Under the pieces are notes generated by a model. The model made no database searches, had not been told where the DNA came from, and worked only from the letters and a program-made list of their open reading frames with translations. Both the position numbers and the translations under genes were made by a program. From NCBI GenBank assembly GCA_932521035.1, contig OW051494.1:6372001-6436000 (forward strand): DNA of 64,000 nt, read 5' to 3'. The stretch is from Oscheius dolichura (lineage: Eukaryota; Nematoda; Chromadorea; Rhabditida; Rhabditidae). Below are positions 56,175 to 64,000 of the stretch, piece after piece. The number at the start of each line of letters is the position of its first letter. Position 1 is the stretch's first letter.

Positions 56175-57253
56175 TTAGGTGCGGCCAAAAGTAATGTCAA
56201 TTTGGCTTTTTCTCCGCAGCCCGTAGATCAATTTCGATGATCTTTTTTTTAGAAGTGAGCGCCCGGGCTGAAAAAAAAAATCAGCACTAAATTTCAGAGC
56301 TGGAGGATTAGTGGAAACATTCGAAAAATCCACAATGAACTTTTGAATTTTGCATCTTTTGAGGATTTCTCTTGAATTAGACATTTTAAGATGAAAGTTT
56401 CTATTGCAAAAAAATTCAGTGAATTTTTCTGCACCGGATAACACCAAAAACAAGCTAATTTTATGGTCAAAATCAAAAGAAAAATGGAAAATACAAGGTG
56501 GCGCAGTGCGGAATAAGAAAACAGCTAAAAAACCAGGTTTTCAAAGCAGAAATTATAACCGCGACCAGCATCTGCGCCAGTTTTCTACAAAACGCTGCCT
56601 TCTAGATAAATATTTGCAAGCTCCACCGGTCCAATACCTGTACCAAGAGAGAGAGCACATTAAAAACTACTGGAAAAATCATTTCTAGCCGTAGAAGAGG
56701 TCAAAGAGCGCGATACGGACGCGAAGAATCCCGTCAGCGATCCCTAGGTCAAATTTTAATTTCACACAAATCCGGAAATTCAAGTTTCTAAAGGAATAAA
56801 ACCTTGTTCTTATGCATAAAATACAAAAGCAAAAGAAAAAGGACGGCTAGAAAAAAAAAGCAAAAATGAATCGACGTCGAGAGGATCCGAACCCCCGACC
56901 TTTCGGACTGTACTTTATTCCGCACTGCGCCATCTTGTATTTTCCATTTTTCTTTTGATTTTGACCATAAAACTAGCTTGTTTTTGGTGTTATCCGGTGC
57001 AGAAAAATTCACTGAATTTTTTTGCAATAGAAACTTTCATCTTAAAATGTCTAGTTCAAGAGAAATCCTCAAAAGATGCAAAATTCAAAAGTTCATTCTG
57101 GATTTTTCGAATGTTTCCACTAATCCTCCAGCTCTGAAATTTAGTGCTGATTTTTTTTTCAGTCCGGGCGCTCACTTCTAAAAAAGATCATCGAAATTGA
57201 TCTACGGGCTGCGGAGAAAAAGCCAAATTGACATTACTTTTGGCCGCACCTAA
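56175..57253. mobile_element. 1.08-kb foldback element with mariner-like ends
   Basis: Arms of about 340 bp (56175-56518 and 56912-57253), ends TTAGGTGCGGCCAAAAGTAA and complement, flanked by TA (56173-56174, 57254-57255). TTAGGTGxxxCAAAAGTAAT is the classical mariner terminus. The centre of about 390 bp is unrelated to the arms: it holds a frame ending at 56688 (NYNRDQHLRQFSTKR, APPVQYLYQEREHIKNYW) and, on the minus strand at 56866-56935, a tRNA-like A box (TGGCGCAGTGCGG) and B box (GGTTCGGATCC). No transposase. Confidence 0.9.
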
Positions 57254-57334
57254 TAAATTGTTTCACACAGATCCGTTTTCATTTTGTTATCTTCATTTAC
57301 TTTTATACTGATATTTAATGCTTTACAGATTGCT

Positions 57335-60300
57335 ATGCCTTCTCACAAAAAGGCTAAAAGTTACTCGGAAAAAGACGAAACTAAAGGAGATGTCAACCTA
57401 TCAAAACCTTATCGCCCGGAGAAAAACATTTTGGATTCCTTTTATCTTCTTCCTGAATTGGAAAACGACAAACGTCATAACGCAACCATCTCTCTCCTTT
57501 CAAATTTGGTTGGTCATTAAGTTTCTTTTATTTCCTGATTATCATTCTAGAAAAATGACCCAGCAGCTGTTGATTATTGTATTGAACGTCTCATAACCGG
57601 GTTAGCCTCGTCACGAGCCGCAGCTAGAATAGGATTTTCTACGACTCTAAGTATTTTGCTAGAATCCGTGTTTTCGCAGTGGCCGGCTGCAAAACTTTTT
57701 GAATTAGCCGATAAAAAGATAAATCTTCAAGAAGAGGTACTTTTTCAGCATTTCCCCTCTATTCATTTGTAGTCGACGAGAAATGGCAATGTAATTGGAC
57801 ACCATTTACTTGCCTCTTCTCTTATTAACAGTCAGCAATACAGAGAAGCTTTCCCTCAAATTTTGGAACGAGAATTAGCACTTTATCGGAAATTCCCTTT
57901 TATGGCTATGACTATTTGGCATACTATCGGTGATTTACTGTTAGCTGCAGATAACAAAGTTTTTAAAACGGTTCGTTATTATGTTATTATTTATAGCAAT
58001 TTTTTAGAGTCTTCTTCCACCGCTCAAAGAATATTTCGAATCCGCTCTTGACATGGGTCTTCCGGAGATTTTGTATCTTATTTTACTAATTAGACAGAAG
58101 CATCCAGTAAGCTATTTTCTTATCTCCTGTTAAATGGTTTTTTTAGAATGCAATACACGAACAAGTTTCCTTTGTACAGAAAGATGGTACCTGCAAATTC
58201 TCTCCGGAAGATTTAGAAAGAATCTTAGCTGCATTGAAGGTATGTATGATTTTTTTTTATTTAGTGACTGCTATTATTTCTCATTGAAAGGGTTGATTAG
58301 GTTGTTTAGAAATGTGAAAGAAATGCAGTCAACTTATTTATCAAAGAAATTTTTGAAGCTGCACGAAGTGGTAATCAATTTGACACCGTTTATAAAGGTT
58401 TGCCACTCTTTTTTCTGGTTCATAAAAAAATAGCTATTGCTGAACGTTGGGCATGCAGTGGAGACGAGACGAAAGTACTTGAACGGATATTCGCACTAGC
58501 TGAACTGGCTCTTCGATGTGGAAAGGATTATACAGAGGTCATATCCATATTTTCGGATGTGCTTATGAAGAGAATATCAAATATAATCGGTGGAAAGCAC
58601 TCTGCTCAACAAAAGGTTCTTCGCTCAAAGGTAAATTCGTTTATTTACAACATTCAATCGTGCGTCTTAATATCGCTTCACGCGATTGTGTGGTGAAGAG
58701 AGCTTATTATCACCAGCATCCTAAAAAGAGGTTGTTATCTTACTGCTTTTACCGGCAGTCTAGGTTTTTTTAACGAGCTTGTTTCAATGAGACGATCTTG
58801 TAACTCCTGGGAAATGATGTTTCTATACTGAAAATGTACTTCACGCATGTATAACTGTACCTGTTTTTTACTCCTAAACTTTTAGCAAAATGTGACAGTC
58901 TTCTTTGATTTTTTTCACGTAAACGAAGCAATTTTTTGCATTCCTCCGGTACTATGCAAATCAATTATTATATTGAACGTAACCCACATTGTTTACACTG
59001 TTGTACGAGGTCTTCATTCTCTACGCAGTATTCGTTGAGATAGTTGCATTCAATATTACACGTATCTAAGACGGGTATCCAAATAGGATCAGCAAAGGGG
59101 TCACCACCTTAATTGATGTTAAGCTAGGATTTTCTCTTTCTTACAGAGTTTTGCGTTTTCTATCAAAAATTCAGCATTTTCTTGCGCAACTACCACAATT
59201 AGAAGATAACTGCTAAGAAATCCAAAGATCTTTACACCCATTTGAAAAATATCTAGAAAATGCACGCTTTAAAATAGAAAGGACATATTAATAATGAAGC
59301 TGCTGTTAGCATGTACATGTATGAATCGGCTTTTCCGATAATGGGCTAGAAAACCTGTTCTAAGCGTAGACGTGAAGTATACAAGTGATGGTTACAACAG
59401 CGCTTGCTTTACGACGTGTTTTGCAGTAATAAACACCAGATCTTGTATTTTTTACATATTGCGGGTTAAGTGAAAAAGCGACTTGAGACTATACCATGGA
59501 AGTCATATACATATGTTTCAGATCACCGTTTTTTGTAACTACATTAACGAAAAGTTGGCTAATATTCCAGACTCTGGTGCACTCTTGAAAGTTATCACAT
59601 ATTTAGACAGAAATGGTTAGTGCAGTTATTATTTTGTTTTTTAATTGTTTCGCATTACCTTTACACACTTTGCAGGCTCTTTTGATCAGCTGACGGGATC
59701 AGACGTAGTGAAGAAACTTATCGGTCGTCTGGATAAACCTTCTGCTATTCAATGGGTGCAGGTAAATACTTTTGTATGCCTACGTTTTATGTTTGACAGG
59801 GAATTAATGATTCTAATATACGAAGGATCCTGCATGTTTTTGGTAATTGGTCTGCAGAAACTAAAAAAGATGTTATTGTACAACTAATGGGAAGAGAATT
59901 AAGCGAAGAATTATCGATAGCGATTGCTAATAGCCTGGATTCACTGTTTTATGTCAAAGTAGTTTTTTTCTGTTTTTATACAAATTACATCTTAGGTTCG
60001 AGCAGGGGAACGCGTTGTTATTAAACTTTCTGAAGAAAATCGAGCCGTAATCGACGCTGCTGTAAACGTTGTTGCTCACAAAGAGCTGAAGAAAACTTTA
60101 AAACAGTTCAATAACGAAACACTAAGAACGCCATTAACTGTTTTGTATATGAGCGTGAAGCTATGGGAATACCTGGCTATAAATGCTAATGATAAAAAAG
60201 TCTACCAGGACGCCCTTGATGAAATTTTAACGATCGGAAGCTCGGAACAGGTCGAAAATGTCTCGGTAAACTTTTATTAAATTTTGTTTATATTAATAAC

Positions 60301-61944
60301 TATTGTTCTAGATACTTATTGATCTTCTAATATCACTTCTTAGCCTGCCCCATAAATTTATAAGGACGACGGTTTACTATGTATTTGTTTGTCTTCTGCC
60401 TAATATCAAGTATTCAGAAGTTAAACATATTATTGATGTAAGTTTACGGTATTATAAAAACAAATTTCAATTTTTTTTCAGTCTCTTTCAATGGATGATG
60501 CTGAAATAGAAGCTGATGAAAATGTTAGTGACATAGATGACGAAAGTGATGCTGAAGACGATGCCACGTCGCTTTCAACTGATGATGAGGATGAAGAATC
60601 TAATGAAGAAGATGAAAAAGGAGACGTTGATCCACAACTTATTTCTCGCCTTGAACAAGCTCTTGGAGATGCGGCGGTGAAAACAAAAGATGACGGAGAA
60701 TTTGACAGCGACATCGCGTTGTCCGATATGGACGATGAAACTATGTTTGCGATGGACGAGAAACTCGCCGACGTTTTCAAAAGTCTGAACCCTCGTAAGG
60801 AGAAGTGAGAAAAGTTAATTATTTCGCTATTATTTATTTTTAAGAGCACAGAAATCTCAGGCCATGCAAGATTTTCGATCCAAAGTGACTGATCTACTTT
60901 TGTTTACCATATCAGCGGCAGAAACACCAAACGATGTGAAACTGGAACTTATTATTCCACTATTGCAATTGTGTCTTGTTCAGTTAAAGCGTAAATACGA
61001 GAATGTCGTTAGCAAAAGAACCATCGAACTTTTAAAAATGCTAACAAAACAAAAAAAGGTTTTTCAAAAAAGGACTTCTGTGATAATATATGTTTAGATT
61101 GTGGCTTCAGATGCAAAAATACTTCAGTTTCTTGACCAGTTAATAGAATTGGCTCCTGCGCTCACGAATCCTTTATTGAACACCATTGTTGCTTCCCTTA
61201 CTTCATTTATTGTAAGTATTCAGCTTCTTCCAGCGGATCGTTTAGTTCTCCTTGGGTATAAGCAACAATGAAGTTTCTCCTGTAGTAAAGCAGAAGTTCA
61301 TGGATGTATTCAACAAATTTTTAATACAAGAAGATGGCTGTTTGAGCGCCGAAATCGGATCAGCTGCTATTCTTAAATATCCACAGAATTTTGTAAGCGA
61401 ATTTTCTAGTGTTCTTGAAGCCGGCTTTAATGAGGATATTCGAATTTTCCGGAGGGTGATTACTTTCTTTTACGTTTTGTTAAGTTCTTTTTTTAGACAG
61501 AAGCTCTTCAATGCATTATTGCTTTTCTAAATAAATCAGTTATGAAAAAATATCAGTTAGAAAAGTCATCAATGAAAAAACTAGCCAAGCAATGTGCTAA
61601 TTATTTGAACGCCGCAGTATTGTCGCCATCGGAGGTAGACAATTTTTTCTTTAGTTGTAATTGTGTATTCAGGTTAAACCGAGGTTCTTTGCCACTGTTA
61701 TGAAAGCTATAATGGCGGCCGCTTCGAATCTAAATGACCAAGCTCATGAGCCCCTAGAAAAATACCTGTATTCTTTATTGGAAACAATGGCTGAAAATGA
61801 ACAACTGTGGAAGGATTTAAAGAAATGTAATTCGGCGTGTATTCAGGTATGATGAGAGGGTTCACCAACCATGCAATTTTTTTGCAGATTTGTGGAAAGC
61901 AGCCAGTTCATATTGTTAAAGCTATTCTTAAACAGTTACACTAG
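57335..61944 (+). CDS. MYBBP1A: MYBBP1A/Pol5-like nucleolar protein
   Basis: Large HEAT-like helical nucleolar protein linked to rRNA synthesis and ribosome assembly. ATG 57335 (MPSHKKAKSYSEKDETKGDV) follows tttacag by 6 nt. Landmarks: ILDSFYLLPELENDKRHNA, YCIERLITGLASSRAARIGF, STTLSILLESVFSQWP, LLPPLKEYFESALDMG, EIFEAARSGNQFDTVYKEI, LTGSDVVKKLIGRLDKPSAI, the long acidic stretch near 60496-60660 (DDAEIEADENVSDIDDESD), then LSDMDDETMFAMDEKLADVF, a family hallmark, and VTDLLLFTISAAETP. It ends IVKAILKQLH at TAG 61942-61944. About fifteen exons with 35-60-nt introns, except one of 889 nt (58631-59519) which holds another gene on the opposite strand. Confidence 0.88.
58770..59241 (-). CDS. Small secreted cysteine-containing protein nested antisense in a MYBBP1A intron
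   Basis: ATG 59241 gives a signal peptide (MGVKIFGFLSSYLLIVVVAQ), then over an intron of about 37 nt (donor gtaaga, acceptor attaag) CGDPFADPIWIPVLDTCNIE and CNYLNEYCVENEDLVQQC. A second small intron (gttcaa...gcatag) keeps frame into LPEECKKLLRLREKNQRRLS and GVKNR, and a third leads to SYKIVSLKQAR and TAA 58770-58772. About 125 residues with eight cysteines, mostly in pairs near the middle, then a basic helical C-terminal part. No family recognised. It lies wholly inside MYBBP1A intron 58631-59519 on the opposite strand. The intact signal peptide plus three phase-consistent introns argue against chance. Confidence 0.6.
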
Positions 61945-62099
61945 CGAATTCTGTTATTTGTTGATCAAAATCGTTGTTTTTTCATTGTTGCTTTTCATCT
62001 GTTACGTTTATATTCTACATAATTTTAAAGATTATGAGTTGTTACGATATTCTTTTCCATAAAACTTCATTTATTTTTCCTCTTTGGTACTCGTATTAG

Positions 62100-62415
62100 T
62101 TACATTTCAACAAATATATATGCATGTTGTCTAGTAGGTTTCCTTTTTTGCTGGGAATAATAGCAGAAAGCATTTGCATGTGATACCAATTTATCGAACG
62201 CGAGATCGAAAACCACTAGTTGGCCACTTGCCGCAGCGCTCTGCAACTGCATTTTCTGTGTATATTCTCTTGCATAATTTCCAGCTACCAAAAGTGCTTC
62301 GTTTTTTCCAGTAACCTCTTTCCTGTTCCATATCTCGTCAAACTGAATAGCCAGCAGAGTTTTTGCTTATTTCTCGAACTTTTGATAATTTCCAGTGTGG
62401 TGTCTAAATGTATAT
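62100..62415 (-). CDS. Possible short minus-strand gene or gene remnant
   Basis: The last exon reads FDEIWNRKEVTGKNEALL, VAGNYAREYTQKMQLQSA, SGQLVVFDLAFDKLV, SHANAFCYYSQQKRK and stops at TAA 62100-62102. It can be extended upstream through a 38-nt intron (gttcga...attcag) to PHWKLSK, but I find no start before the V-ATPase B start region. A competing frame from the ATG near 62328 (MEQERGYWKKRS) is open for 53 codons. No family recognised; may be a fragment. Confidence 0.35.
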
Positions 62416-62486
62416 ATAGTACCGTTACTTTATTTCTTTTCTTTTTATATCAAATATCTTGAATATGTGAAATTTACATGTTTAGA

Positions 62487-64000
<1,514 letters not shown>

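Overview
The window is metazoan nuclear DNA and most likely nematode. Genes on both strands are cut by very short GT-AG introns, mostly 33-60 nt. At least nine start codons lie 1-14 nt after a TTTCAG-like acceptor, as expected for spliced-leader trans-splicing. One gene is a CED-4-type apoptosis adaptor with a CARD and an NB-ARC domain but no WD40 repeats. The V-ATPase a-subunit gene carries the same 3 + 2 set of alternative exons known from C. elegans unc-32. A deep-branching nematode such as Trichinellida is my guess; I cannot prove the clade. All gene models were spliced by hand from phase-consistent junctions and family similarity, without transcript data.

Layout. 1-12 kb is GC-rich: the 3' part of a MARCH-type ubiquitin ligase, MFSD8/CLN7, a PXYLP1-type histidine phosphatase and V-ATPase subunit a. 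12-25 kb holds a COMM-domain protein, a METTL21-type methyltransferase, JMJD4, a Vasa-type DEAD-box helicase with a repeat-filled first intron, a small secreted TSP1-like protein and SLC35B1. 25.4-40.2 kb is one large gene, a p400/SRCAP/Domino remodeller. Its intron 31341-33179 holds a long in-frame alternative 3' end with an AT-hook, and a 45-nt intron has been swollen to 4 kb by an LTR retrotransposon that itself carries nested foldback elements. 40.2-42.7 kb is repeat-rich and ends with a 1-kb near-perfect palindrome. 42.7-56 kb holds CED-4, a novel membrane protein, an achaete-scute-like bHLH factor, an aldo-keto reductase, TMX2, TMEM120, an SLC6 transporter and AASDHPPT (a phosphopantetheinyl transferase). 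56.2-57.3 kb is a mariner-like foldback element. 57.3-64 kb holds MYBBP1A, with a small secreted-protein gene nested antisense in one of its introns, and V-ATPase subunit B, cut by the window end.

The genes are mostly conserved housekeeping loci rather than one pathway. Two subunits of the same proton pump (a and B) lie about 50 kb apart, and several products act in the endolysosomal or ER membrane system (MFSD8, V-ATPase, MARCH, SLC35B1, TMX2, TMEM120). The most interesting signals are the two gene-internal isoform switches (V-ATPase a; Domino-like), the dated nest of transposons inside an intron, and the nested antisense gene.
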